NCBI RefSeq assembly: GCF_031759225.1
Contig: NZ_CP134494.1
Coordinates: 3,656,501-3,720,500 of the forward strand
Direction: 5' to 3'
Length of the DNA: 64,000 nucleotides
DNA from: Mesobacillus jeotgali
Lineage (GTDB): Bacteria; Bacillota; Bacilli; Bacillales; Cytobacillaceae
The notes beneath the pieces are model-generated. The model was not told the DNA's origin and ran no database searches. It was given only the letters and a program-made list of their open reading frames with translations. Below, one piece after another: positions 22,853 to 31,423 of this stretch; position 1 is the first letter of the stretch, and each line of letters opens with the position of its first letter. Position numbers and translations under genes: made by a program.

Positions 22853-24835
22853 TCACCCTCCCACTTTCGAAATGCCTTTATTGATTTGGTAACGGAAGGT
22901 TGTCGGCCTGCCGCCTATTAGTGCGAAAGCCGTGCCAATCACCATGATGATGCCGCCGATCCAGATCCAGCTTACAAATGGATTCACTTTTACCATGAAC
23001 GTCACTTTGTCTTTGTTCTCCCATGAGCTTAATACCACGTACAAATCCTGGCTCCAGTTTGTCTTGATCGATACCTCTGTTGATGGTTCTGGCCAAGTTT
23101 CATAAAAGATTTTTTCCGGCTTGATCTTGCCGATGTCCTTGCCCTTATACGTGACATCAATATCGGCCACCACTATGCCATTGCCGTTTTTCGTATGTTC
23201 AGTCAGTTCGTTGAATTTAAGGCTGTAATCCCCCGTCTTGATGCTATTGCCCACATCCACCGTTTTCAGCACCTCTGTTGAGTAAGTGTGCGAAGAAATG
23301 ACACCTACCGCGATGATGGCAATCCCGATATGGACGATATAACCGCCATAGCGGCGCTGATTTTTCACCGTCAGCTTGAACGCTGCCTTCAGGATGTTTT
23401 CCTTCGTTGCTTTCCGTCGGGCATTGATGCCTCTGACAAACTCCTGCAGATGCGTACCAAACATGAAGCTTGTTGCCGATAGTCCGATAATTGCGTAGAT
23501 TCCCTTGACCCCAAAAGCGAACAGGATGATGGCTGTGGCAACACCCATAGCCAGCGGCCAGAGCATGTTCTTCATGAACTTTTCGAATACTGCTTTTTGC
23601 CAGGCGATCAGCGGACAGATGCCCATCAATACAATCAGGACCAGCAAGATCGGAGCCATCACTTTATTGAAATATGGCGCGCCGACATTGACTTTTGTTC
23701 CTGTAAAAGTTTCCGAAATCAGCGGATACATTGTTCCCCAGAATACGGCGAAAGCCGCTGCCACAAGAATCAGGTTGTTCAGCAGGAAGCTGCTTTCTTT
23801 TGAAAAATATGCCTCTATTGGACTGCTGTCTTTCTTGATCAGTCCGTACCTTGTCATCACTACATAAAGAGAAAACAGCATCATGAACGCCATGAAAACA
23901 AGGAAGTACGTACCAAGATTGCTGTCCCCGAATGCATGGACACTCGTCAGGATTCCACTTCTGACGAGGAAGGTCCCAAACAGCGTCAGGATATAAGATA
24001 AGATGATCAAACTGACGTTCCAGGTTTTCAGCATGTTTTTCCGTTCCTGTATCATCACTGAGTGCAGGAATGCCGATACGGTCAGCCACGGAAGGAATGA
24101 GGCATTTTCAACCGGGTCCCATGCCCAGTAGCCGCCCCAGCCTAATTCAAGGTATGCCCACCATCCGCCAATCACATTGCCGAGCGTCAGGAACAGCCAT
24201 GCAAGCAAAGTCCATCTTCTCGTCAGCTTGATCCACTCTGAATCCATTCTCTTCAGGATCAGTGCCGCAATCCCGAACGCGAATGGGACTGCCAGCCCGA
24301 CATAGCCCATATAGAGTGTGACAGGGTGCAGGATCATTCCCGGATTCTGCAGCATCGGGTTTAACCCTTTTCCGTCAGCCGGAATTTTATCGGTCATTTC
24401 AAAAGGGTTGGCATTGAGCGCCATCACTGTGAAAAAGAACAGGATGTTGACCATCAGGATGCTTGATACATACGGCATCATTGGGTTCTTTTTCTCTTTT
24501 GAAAAAACGACCATAGCACCGTACAGTGCCAAAAGGAAAGCCCATAACAACAAGGATCCCGCATTCCCCGCCCAGAAGGCCGTCAACTTATAGGCCATTG
24601 GCAGGCTTTCATTCGTATAGGAAGCCACATATTTATATTGGAACTGGCTCGTGCCGAGAAGGTAGAGCAGCAGGAAAGAGGCGATGCTTGCCACAAAAGC
24701 AAGAGAAAGTACTGCACCTCTTGCACTTTCTAGCCACTTGCTGCTTTTCTTCTTGATTCCGACGATATTGGCAATGATTCCATAAAGCGAAATCACGATT
24801 CCAAGGTAGATTGAGATGTTCCCAATTAGATACAT
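22853..24835 (-). CDS. ccmF: Cytochrome c haem lyase subunit CcmF
   Basis: About 660 residues and some 15 membrane segments. The haem-handling WWD region GGYWAWDPVENASFLPWL is clear, with flanking histidines (LHPVTLYMGYVG, LHSVMIQ). CcmF joins haem from CcmE to apocytochrome. The ATG at 24833-24835 is placed after GGGTGG. Confidence 0.94.
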   Translation of the reverse strand: MYLIGNISIYLGIVISLYGIIANIVGIKKKSSKWLESARGAVLSLAFVASIASFLLLYLLGTSQFQYKYVASYTNESLPMAYKLTAFWAGNAGSLLLWAFLLALYGAMVVFSKEKKNPMMPYVSSILMVNILFFFTVMALNANPFEMTDKIPADGKGLNPMLQNPGMILHPVTLYMGYVGLAVPFAFGIAALILKRMDSEWIKLTRRWTLLAWLFLTLGNVIGGWWAYLELGWGGYWAWDPVENASFLPWLTVSAFLHSVMIQERKNMLKTWNVSLIILSYILTLFGTFLVRSGILTSVHAFGDSNLGTYFLVFMAFMMLFSLYVVMTRYGLIKKDSSPIEAYFSKESSFLLNNLILVAAAFAVFWGTMYPLISETFTGTKVNVGAPYFNKVMAPILLVLIVLMGICPLIAWQKAVFEKFMKNMLWPLAMGVATAIILFAFGVKGIYAIIGLSATSFMFGTHLQEFVRGINARRKATKENILKAAFKLTVKNQRRYGGYIVHIGIAIIAVGVISSHTYSTEVLKTVDVGNSIKTGDYSLKFNELTEHTKNGNGIVVADIDVTYKGKDIGKIKPEKIFYETWPEPSTEVSIKTNWSQDLYVVLSSWENKDKVTFMVKVNPFVSWIWIGGIIMVIGTAFALIGGRPTTFRYQINKGISKVGG

Positions 24836-24856
24836 ACAGATAACCACCCATCTGTT

Positions 24857-25306
24857 TTATTCCGGCTTGTCATTTTTGTACATTTCCTTATGCATTTCGG
24901 CATCATAGTTCTCCATGTCTTCGCCTTCATATTTTGTCGGGCATTTGGTCTGTACTTTTTCTGCTTCGAACACTCCGTCTTTTTGGATAAAACCTTCCAC
25001 AAGGACGATGACATCCTCTGAGAAGTTATCCGGCTTGATGCCTTTATGGAATACTTGAAGCGTTCCCTGGTCTTCCTCGTAAAGTTCAAATCGGAGTTCA
25101 AGCTTGTCAGCATCCCATTGTACTGACTCTTTATTGAGCAGGCCCTGAGTCATAATATAATCGCCTTCATATTTCGAACCATTCTTGCTGAGGTCAGCGA
25201 TCGTGATTTCCTTGCTTCCCGCACTAGGCATCGTTGAAAACATCATGATCACGAACGCGACTGCCGCAAGACCCAAACCCATTACGATTTTTTTATTTTT
25301 GGACAT
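24857..25306 (-). CDS. ccmE: Haem chaperone CcmE, cysteine (CXXXY) type
   Basis: 149 residues: N-terminal membrane anchor, OB-fold beta domain (about 35-125) and an acidic/His tail. The haem-binding residue, His in the classic HXXXY form, is Cys here: CPTKY at 122-126. Cys-type CcmE is known from Desulfovibrio and archaeal Ccm systems (System I*) and is uncommon in Gram-positives. It accepts haem from CcmC and gives it to CcmF. Located between the first gene of the operon and ccmF. Confidence 0.92.
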   Translation of the reverse strand: MSKNKKIVMGLGLAAVAFVIMMFSTMPSAGSKEITIADLSKNGSKYEGDYIMTQGLLNKESVQWDADKLELRFELYEEDQGTLQVFHKGIKPDNFSEDVIVLVEGFIQKDGVFEAEKVQTKCPTKYEGEDMENYDAEMHKEMYKNDKPE

Positions 25307-25308
25307 AC

Positions 25309-26268
25309 TTATCTGCCTCCCAGCTTTTTGATCAATTCGTTATACTCTGCTTCCGTGATGCTTCCTTCAACGAGCATACCGCGGAGCTTTGCCTTTTTAG
25401 CTTCGAAATCATTTGACACACCGCTTTTTACCGGCTGAACTTTCTTTTTCCTCATGATGAAAACCAACAGGACGGCAGCAGCTACAGTCACACTGCCAAT
25501 GACGGTTATGACAAGCCATAAAGGCATTTTTTCTTCATTCTGTTTGACCGTGCCGGCCTTCTTCGCATCACCGGCCATGTCTTCCATGATTTCGGCAGTC
25601 GTCCTATCGTCTGCACGTTTGTATTCAAGCGTGATTTGCTTTTCTTCACCAGGCTTCATTCCTTGGCTTTGATAAAGGAACATGTTCATGTTGTAGGAGT
25701 TTTTCTGGTGCTGCTCTGAAGCCGGCTCCAGCTTGAAGCTTTCCGAATTAAGCGGCTCAACGAAAATCAAGTTGAACAAGCCGATATCAGCGAAGTTTTT
25801 AAATTCATAAGCCAGCGTCTTGGAATCCTCTTTTTCCTTGATGCTGTCGGTATAGTACTCAATCACAAATTTGTAAATCTCCTGAGGCTGAATTTCTTCA
25901 CTTGTTTCCCAGGAAATCGTTCCACTTTCCTTATTTAGTTCGTATTCAATTTCATTCATTTCAGTCAGGTCACGAGAATAATCAGCCACAAACCCAATCC
26001 TGAAATTCTTCTCTTCCATTGGCAGCGGAATGACGACCTGGCCTTTTTGTGCTTCCTGTGCATTGTTCTTCAGTGCCCCATGGTAACCGACCAAGAGCGG
26101 CGGATTCTTCTTCTTATCTTTCGGATGATACGAGTACTCTGGCATCACCTGGATCGTGAGTTCCTCCATATTCAGGACATTGGCCTCTGTCTCTGCATTT
26201 CCCTTATTCGGAAGCTGGATTATCAATAATAAAAAAACGAGAGCAAATATTAACTTCTTAAATATCAT
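25309..26268 (-). CDS. Uncharacterised exported protein, first gene of the ccm-nrf run
   Basis: 319 residues, no family recognised. A signal peptide (to about residue 25) leads into a beta-rich extracellular region, then a helix (WLVITVIGSVTVAAAVLLVF, about 250-270), basic RKKK, and a cytoplasmic tail ending KLRGMLVEGSITEAEYNELI. That tail looks like a SHOCT module and echoes the other two unknown proteins of this operon. Only 2 nt separate its stop from ccmE. It could be a scaffold or apocytochrome-binding partner; no function is shown. AAAGGAG precedes the ATG. Confidence 0.75.
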   Translation of the reverse strand: MIFKKLIFALVFLLLIIQLPNKGNAETEANVLNMEELTIQVMPEYSYHPKDKKKNPPLLVGYHGALKNNAQEAQKGQVVIPLPMEEKNFRIGFVADYSRDLTEMNEIEYELNKESGTISWETSEEIQPQEIYKFVIEYYTDSIKEKEDSKTLAYEFKNFADIGLFNLIFVEPLNSESFKLEPASEQHQKNSYNMNMFLYQSQGMKPGEEKQITLEYKRADDRTTAEIMEDMAGDAKKAGTVKQNEEKMPLWLVITVIGSVTVAAAVLLVFIMRKKKVQPVKSGVSNDFEAKKAKLRGMLVEGSITEAEYNELIKKLGGR

Positions 26269-26418
26269 TTGATTAGCTCCTTTCTATGTGTGACAATTTC
26301 GTGAATGTTTTCACAAGACAACTCGTATTGAAAAATCGATTTTTTATTTATAAGGACTTTCAAACTTAATCACCTTTTTGGTCTACCTTATTTAAACCAT
26401 TTCTAAAAGCCCTCAATC

Positions 26419-26434
26419 TGTGATTTAAATCACG
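26419..26434. promoter_or_regulatory. Fnr-type box upstream of the ccm-nrf run
   Basis: TGTGATTTAAATCACG matches the Gram-positive Fnr consensus TGTGA-N6-TCAC(A/T) with one end mismatch. It is 150 bp upstream of the first gene and suggests oxygen-limited induction. No strong -10 was found at the ideal distance (a TTTAAA is near). Confidence 0.7.
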
Positions 26435-26480
26435 GAATTTTCGTCAGTTTTATCCGATTTGTGAACGGGGGGTATTAATT

Positions 26481-26660
26481 AGAAAAGCGAAAGCGCCTTG
26501 GTCAGCCCCGACAAGCGCTGGAGGGCCGACCGGTGAAGTCGTTCTTTGACTTCATTGGGCGGACCGAAGCGACTCGAGCTGCTCAAAGCTAACGCTTCTC
26601 GCAAGATACTCGAGGAGGCTTTCTCAGGGATGAAAACTGGCTAGTCGCTGGAGCTGGACA
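26481..26660. repeat. Dispersed-type intergenic repeat, about 180 bp
   Basis: Contains AGCGCCTTGGTCAGCCCCGA, GCGCTGGAGG, facing GAAGTCGTTCTTTGACTTC hairpin arms and GCTGGAGCTGGACAAA. I recall this type of sequence as a common Bacillaceae intergenic repeat; only one copy is in this window. It lies in the 450-bp gap before the ccm operon, next to the Fnr box. No ORF. Confidence 0.6.
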
Positions 26661-26680
26661 AATCTCGAAAGAAAAAACAA

Positions 26681-26714
26681 AAAAACCCCACTTCTGAAAA
26701 GAAGTGAGGGTGTT
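26681..26714 (-). terminator. Terminator after the 59-residue gene
   Basis: CCTCACTTC/GAAGTGGGG hairpin with a T run on the minus strand, directly after the stop codon. Confidence 0.8.
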
Positions 26715-26720
26715 ACAAAT

Positions 26721-26900
26721 TTATGAAGATTGCTCTGGTTCAGGATGGAATTTTGATTTTACAGGCTGTCCGCCGCTCTTTTCATATTTCTTCTTGGCTT
26801 CTTTTACCGGATCATGATCCATACCAAGCTCGAGATCCTGATTATTGACGCCGTTCCTTGTTTTTTGTTCAGGATTGTTCTGCTTTGAGCGCTTTTTCAA
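26721..26900 (-). CDS. Small hydrophilic protein of unknown function (59 aa)
   Basis: A 59-residue, very polar protein starting with TTG (LKKRSKQNNPEQKTRNG) after AGGAGGG. Rich in Lys, Asn, Gln and Glu, with VKEAKKKYEKSGGQPVKSK; no Cys or Trp. It has its own terminator. Composition and size resemble minor small acid-soluble spore proteins, but I do not recognise a specific family. Confidence 0.65.
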   Translation of the reverse strand: MKKRSKQNNPEQKTRNGVNNQDLELGMDHDPVKEAKKKYEKSGGQPVKSKFHPEPEQSS

Positions 26901-26917
26901 GATGTTTCCCTCCTGTT

Positions 26918-27181
26918 TTAGTGATCAAGCAAAATCATGTTGTTCTGGACATTTTGAAGCTGTAGTCTCATCCTGTGAAGCTGGTCGCGCTGCTGAGCAT
27001 TCGCACTGAAGGCGAGCTTTGCCAAATCATTGTAGGCATCCTCAAGTGCCTGCAGTGCATTGGTAAAATCGCCATCAGTATAATGCTCCTGAGTCGCGGC
27101 TTGCTTGTATTGTTCCTGTGCAAGGTTGATTGCATCCTCACATTGCTGAAGTAACTGGTCAACCGATTGACGTGTTGCCAA
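26918..27181 (-). CDS. YtzC-like helical protein (DUF2524)
   Basis: An 87-residue, almost wholly helical and Gln-rich protein (QLLQQCEDAINLAQEQYKQA, LHRMRLQLQNVQNNM). The TTG at 27179-27181 follows AAGGAGGGG; the upstream in-frame extension has no ribosome site. It resembles the B. subtilis YtzC group and sits beside ytqA as there. Function unknown. Confidence 0.7.
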   Translation of the reverse strand: MATRQSVDQLLQQCEDAINLAQEQYKQAATQEHYTDGDFTNALQALEDAYNDLAKLAFSANAQQRDQLHRMRLQLQNVQNNMILLDH

Positions 27182-27387
27182 TTGTAGCCCCTCCTTTACT
27201 TGGTGCTGAAGCAAAGTCTGCTTCTTCTTTATTTTGTTCACAATACTTTTTCCTATCACGATTTCGTAAATGTTTAATGATGGCAAAAGCTTTTTGTAAT
27301 CTTTTTGCAATTGGATTCATGTTCTCTAAATGGTACAATTTTTATTATTCATTTTTTTGACAGACAGGCTATTAGGAGGTTTCTGGC

Positions 27388-28362
27388 ATGATTCAGACCA
27401 ACCCTTTTCACTACGCAACAGATGATAAACGATACCATACATGGAATTACCATTTACGTAACCACTTTGGCCACAAGGTTTTCAAAGTGGCGCTAGATGG
27501 CGGATTTGATTGTCCCAACCGTGACGGCACGGTAGCCCACGGCGGCTGTACTTTTTGCAGTGCAGCTGGCTCAGGGGATTTTGCCGGTGACAGAGTAGAA
27601 GATCTCGGCACGCAATTCAAAAAGATAAAAGAAAAAATGCACACGAAATGGAAAGATGGCAAGTATATGGCTTACTTCCAGGCTTTCACCAATACACACG
27701 CCCCGGTAGAGGTACTAAGGGAAAAATACGAAACGGTGCTGAACGAGGAAGGCGTCGTGGGACTATCCATCGCAACAAGGCCCGATTGCCTGCCTGACGA
27801 TGTCGTGGAATATCTGGCTGAACTCAATGAGCGAACGTATTTATGGGTAGAGCTTGGACTCCAGACAGTTCACGAAAAAACAGCCAGCCTGATCAACCGT
27901 GCTCATGATTATGAAACGTACAAAGAAGGTGTGGACAAGCTGCGGAAGCATGGTATCAGAGTATGTTCACATATCATCAACGGGCTGCCTCAGGAAACAC
28001 CTGAAATGATGATGGAGACTGCACAAGAAGTCGCGAAACTCGACGTGCAGGGAATCAAAATCCATCTTCTCCACCTTTTGAAAGGAACTCCGATGGTCAA
28101 GCAGTATGAAAAAGGGCTGCTCCAATTTCTTAACTTTGAGGACTATGTAAAATTGGTCTGTGACCAGCTTGAAATCCTCCCTCCAGAAATGATCATCCAC
28201 CGAATTACCGGAGATGGGCCGATCGAGCTGATGGTGGGACCGATGTGGAGCGTCAATAAATGGGAAGTACTGAATGCGATTGACAGAGAACTGAAGCGCC
28301 GCGACAGCTGGCAAGGAAAGTTTTATACTGGGAACAAAGTGGTGATTAAAAATGAAGCTTGA
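27388..28362 (+). CDS. ytqA: Radical SAM protein YtqA (TIGR01212 family)
   Basis: 324 residues. An unusual radical-SAM cysteine set is visible in CPNRDGTVAHGGCTFCSAAG (near residue 38), followed by a TIM-barrel-like region (GLSIATRPDCLPDDVVEYL, WVELGLQTVHEKT, CSHIINGLPQET). Members are thought to modify tRNA or other RNA, but the reaction is not settled. It overlaps ytqB by 11 nt, so the two are co-translated. TTAGGAGG precedes the ATG. Confidence 0.9.
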   Translation: MIQTNPFHYATDDKRYHTWNYHLRNHFGHKVFKVALDGGFDCPNRDGTVAHGGCTFCSAAGSGDFAGDRVEDLGTQFKKIKEKMHTKWKDGKYMAYFQAFTNTHAPVEVLREKYETVLNEEGVVGLSIATRPDCLPDDVVEYLAELNERTYLWVELGLQTVHEKTASLINRAHDYETYKEGVDKLRKHGIRVCSHIINGLPQETPEMMMETAQEVAKLDVQGIKIHLLHLLKGTPMVKQYEKGLLQFLNFEDYVKLVCDQLEILPPEMIIHRITGDGPIELMVGPMWSVNKWEVLNAIDRELKRRDSWQGKFYTGNKVVIKNEA

Positions 28363-28924
28363 ACGAATTCTTCCTTTCGCCAGGAACCTTCTTGAACTGG
28401 CCGTTAAGCCCGGGGATATTGCGGTAGATGCGACAGTAGGAAACGGACATGACACACTATTTTTAGCCAACCTGGTCGGCCCGTCCGGCAGGATTTACGG
28501 ATTCGATATCCAGGATGAAGCATTAATGTCATGTAAAACGAAGCTTCGGGACCATGGTTTGCAGGATCAGGTGACACTGTTCCATTCCGGACATGAAAAC
28601 ATCACAGAATGCATTCCTCCGCTGCATTTTGGAAAAATAACCGGTGCTGTTTTCAACCTCGGCTACCTGCCCGGCGGCAATAAAGACATCGTCACTGTCC
28701 CCGAGACAACCATCCAGGCCATAGACCAGTTGCTGGGAATCATGGCCCCAGAAGGCATCATCGTGATCGTGATTTATCATGGGCACCCAGAAGGCAAAGT
28801 GGAAAGAGACTATTTATTGCGGTATGTAAAATCACTCGATCAGAATATCGCACATGTATTAGAGTATAAATTCCTGAACCAAAAAAACAATCCGCCGTTT
28901 ATTATTGCGATTGAGAAGAGGTAG
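28352..28924 (+). CDS. ytqB: SAM-dependent methyltransferase YtqB
   Basis: 190 residues, Rossmann-fold class I methyltransferase with the SAM motif VDATVGNGHDTLFLAN near residue 25 and FNLGYLPGGNKDIVT in the catalytic position. The family is annotated as an rRNA/tRNA methylase. Its start lies within the end of ytqA, suggesting one pathway. Confidence 0.88.
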   Translation: MKLERILPFARNLLELAVKPGDIAVDATVGNGHDTLFLANLVGPSGRIYGFDIQDEALMSCKTKLRDHGLQDQVTLFHSGHENITECIPPLHFGKITGAVFNLGYLPGGNKDIVTVPETTIQAIDQLLGIMAPEGIIVIVIYHGHPEGKVERDYLLRYVKSLDQNIAHVLEYKFLNQKNNPPFIIAIEKR

Positions 28925-28955
28925 GGTCCTTCATTTGCGAAGGATCCTTTTTATC
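28922..28955 (+). terminator. Terminator after ytqB
   Basis: GGGTCCTTC/GAAGGATCC stem with TTTTT, overlapping the ytqB stop codon. Confidence 0.85.
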
Positions 28956-29010
28956 TACTCAAAATCGATGAATGAACAACTTCCTTTCTTCAAACTTGGG
29001 TACCAGATCG

Positions 29011-29319
29011 CTCTATCGGACTAACTGACGGCTCTTTTCTCTATTTGTGTCCGTTAGAAGGGCTCTATCGGACAAATCGATGGTTCTTTTCTCATTTCTT
29101 GTCCGTTAGAAGAGCTCTATCGGACAAACTGACGGCTCTTTTCTCTATTTGTGTCCGTTAGAAGGGCTCTATCGGACAAACTGACGGCTCTTTTCTCTAT
29201 TTGTGTCCGTTAGAAGGGCTCTATCGGACAAACTGACGACTCTTTTCTCTTTTTGTGTCCGTTAGAAGGGCTCTATCGGACAAATCGATGGTTCTTTTCT
29301 CATTTTGTGTCCGTTAGAG
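29011..29319. repeat. Six tandem 52-bp repeats
   Basis: Six head-to-tail units begin GCTCTATCGGACAAA and end TTTGTGTCCGTTAGAAGG. Two variants alternate in the middle (ACTGACGGCTC or ATCGATGGTTC). Each unit is an imperfect hairpin because TCTA-CGGACA pairs with TGTCCG-TAGA. The array fills the gap between the converging ytqB and ytpB genes. No reading frame and no spacers, so not a CRISPR. Confidence 0.9.
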
Positions 29320-29397
29320 AACACACACCCTAAATGAATTGCTCAATTTTCACATAAACGAATACTTAAAAAGCCAGGGAATCCCCTGGCTAAAACC

Positions 29398-30492
29398 CTA
29401 CTTTATAAACGCCTTCACAACCCCTGAAGGTACCCACCTCTGCAATGACCGATAGGCTCGTCCATTGATATAAAAGAAGTAGCTGACGGGGCCGGCTGTT
29501 TTGATCATTTCCCTTGCCAGCTTCCTGATCCGCTCCTGCCGCCGTACTTTTTCATCGGAGAGATAAACCCCTAGCAGTCCGCGGTTGATCAGTTTGTGGA
29601 ATTTCCGATGCGGCAATCGGGCCGTGTGATGGTCGGCGTTTTCCACGAAATGCTGCAGCCGCTCGAATAATGCTTCTTCATTTTCATAATAGAAGCAGAA
29701 GTTCAGATCGCCGCCTTCCCTGTCCTCTTCCTGATCGATGAAATAATCGAGCAAAATATGCAGCCCTTGTATGTATGGAAAATAGCCATTGCGGATGCTA
29801 TCAGCGTATTCAGGTTTGAAATCATCGCGAAGCGCATAGGAGACGAGGCAAAAGATGCCGAGCGTCGAACCGGTACAGGCAGAGAACTCATACCATTCCA
29901 TTTCCGGCATCCCTTCACGATGTCCGTCGAACCAAGATTGCAGCCGTGGAACTCGTTCGGTAACCTCCACATGCTTGTGAATCTGCAAGTCACAGTAATA
30001 ATCACAAAGCTCCTGGAGATGCTGCTTGATCTCATGATACTGATCAAGCTCACCGAGGACTTCACGGCAAACAGTCACTAACTCGATCAAATACCCGCCA
30101 TCATTCTGGTCTTCCCGTTCGCGGTAATAATTTTTCAGCTGATTGTCAATGTCTATGGCATCTGCCATTGATTCATGCAATGCTGAGAAATCGACCGGGT
30201 CCAATGACGTGCTGCGGTCACATAGATTGTCTAGATAATCACTGATTGTCTGGTATGCGACAATGAACCGGATTGCCTGCTGATATTGTTTTTTCGCGGT
30301 CAGGCTTAAAATTGCCCCACCCTCACAATGGAAGGTCTTGTGCTCGATACTGGCCAATGCCTGCCTTCTTAATTCAGGATTCGGGATTTCCTCAGCCCTG
30401 CTCTTCCAATATGCCAGCTCACGATGGACCTGAGGCAGGACTTGTCGGTATACACGGTACATCAAACTGATGGGCATCGATGGAATCATCAT
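29398..30492 (-). CDS. ytpB: Tetraprenyl-beta-curcumene synthase YtpB
   Basis: 364 residues of the DUF2600 (YtpB) family, which makes tetraprenyl-beta-curcumene from heptaprenyl diphosphate, the first step to C35 sesquarterpenes linked with spores. Helical throughout. Acid-rich SDYLDNLCDR and LDYFIDQEEDREGGDLNF are the likely metal/diphosphate sites. Follows ytpA by 24 nt in the same direction. Confidence 0.9.
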   Translation of the reverse strand: MMIPSMPISLMYRVYRQVLPQVHRELAYWKSRAEEIPNPELRRQALASIEHKTFHCEGGAILSLTAKKQYQQAIRFIVAYQTISDYLDNLCDRSTSLDPVDFSALHESMADAIDIDNQLKNYYREREDQNDGGYLIELVTVCREVLGELDQYHEIKQHLQELCDYYCDLQIHKHVEVTERVPRLQSWFDGHREGMPEMEWYEFSACTGSTLGIFCLVSYALRDDFKPEYADSIRNGYFPYIQGLHILLDYFIDQEEDREGGDLNFCFYYENEEALFERLQHFVENADHHTARLPHRKFHKLINRGLLGVYLSDEKVRRQERIRKLAREMIKTAGPVSYFFYINGRAYRSLQRWVPSGVVKAFIK

Positions 30493-30516
30493 GCTGCATC
30501 TTCACCCTTTCCATCT

Positions 30517-31319
30517 CTAATAAACATATCCAATCGCCTTCAGCTGGCTGATGACAAAATCATGTGCATAGTCGAAGACCTCTTCACGTTCAGGTTCATT
30601 GAAAACTTCATGATAGCATTTTGGCCACTCTTTATAGCGCTTTTCAGAAAGCGGGGCATTATTGAACCATTCTTTTACCGAACGCTTATCGACTACCTTA
30701 TCGTCGCCTCCTTGCAGAAGCAGCGTCGGGACGTCTTGAACTTTATCCATATTTTCAAACGCCAGCTCCATTGCTGCGACCAGTTCACGGTACCAGCGGA
30801 CCGACACCTTGGTGATGTAAAGCGAGTCATTCGCGTCGACCGCCCTGACATCCTCATTCCTTGTGGCCATCTCGACGGACAGGCCAGGCGAAATCCGTAA
30901 AGTCGGCACAATGACATTCAAGCCGTGTGATAGCATACCCACATTTTTGAAGGATAATGTACCAATCCAAGGCATGGCGAAGACAAAATCAGGCCGGCAA
31001 TCTCGACCCGTTCCTCCTGAAGCATGCGGATGGCAACGAGTCCGCCCATGCTGTGGCCTAGTAAAAATACTGGGAGATCAAAGTCATACGCAGCTTCGAC
31101 CCACTCTTTCACTTCCAGAATATATTCGTCAAAGGAATCAATATGGCCACGGTTCGCTCTAGTCGTCATGCCCTGCCCAGGCAAATCACCCATTATGACA
31201 TGAAATCCGGATGAGCGCCAGGCTTCAATCAGCCAGCCATACCGGCGATGATGCTCCAGCGCACCATGAATCATCACGATTACAGCCTTAGCATCCCCAT
31301 CTGCTTCCCATTTCCACAT
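30517..31319 (-). pseudogene. ytpA: Alpha/beta hydrolase (lysophospholipase) YtpA, frameshifted
   Basis: Two overlapping pieces in different frames together give one YtpA-like hydrolase. The first has VIVMIHGALEHHRRYGW and the nucleophile motif LLGHSMGGLVA; the second carries the Asp region LLLQGGDDKVVD and the His in KCYHEVFNE. The frame is lost near 30930-30945. One more G in the GGG of ATGTGGGTATG would restore ...SKMWGMLSHGLN. In B. subtilis YtpA is tied to bacilysocin synthesis. A sequencing or assembly indel is as likely as true decay. ATG 31317-31319 follows GTGGGGG. Confidence 0.8.
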
Positions 31320-31423
31320 GACCATTCCCCCACTCAATACTTTTTCTTTCTTTAAAAGAACTATAATATATAATTAGTGAAAAATAAAAACGAAAGCATT
31401 ATAAACTTACAGGAGTGTGCGCA

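Noticed and set aside
29011..29319. CRISPR-like array
   Set aside because: Units are contiguous 52-bp repeats without unique spacers and no cas genes are near.
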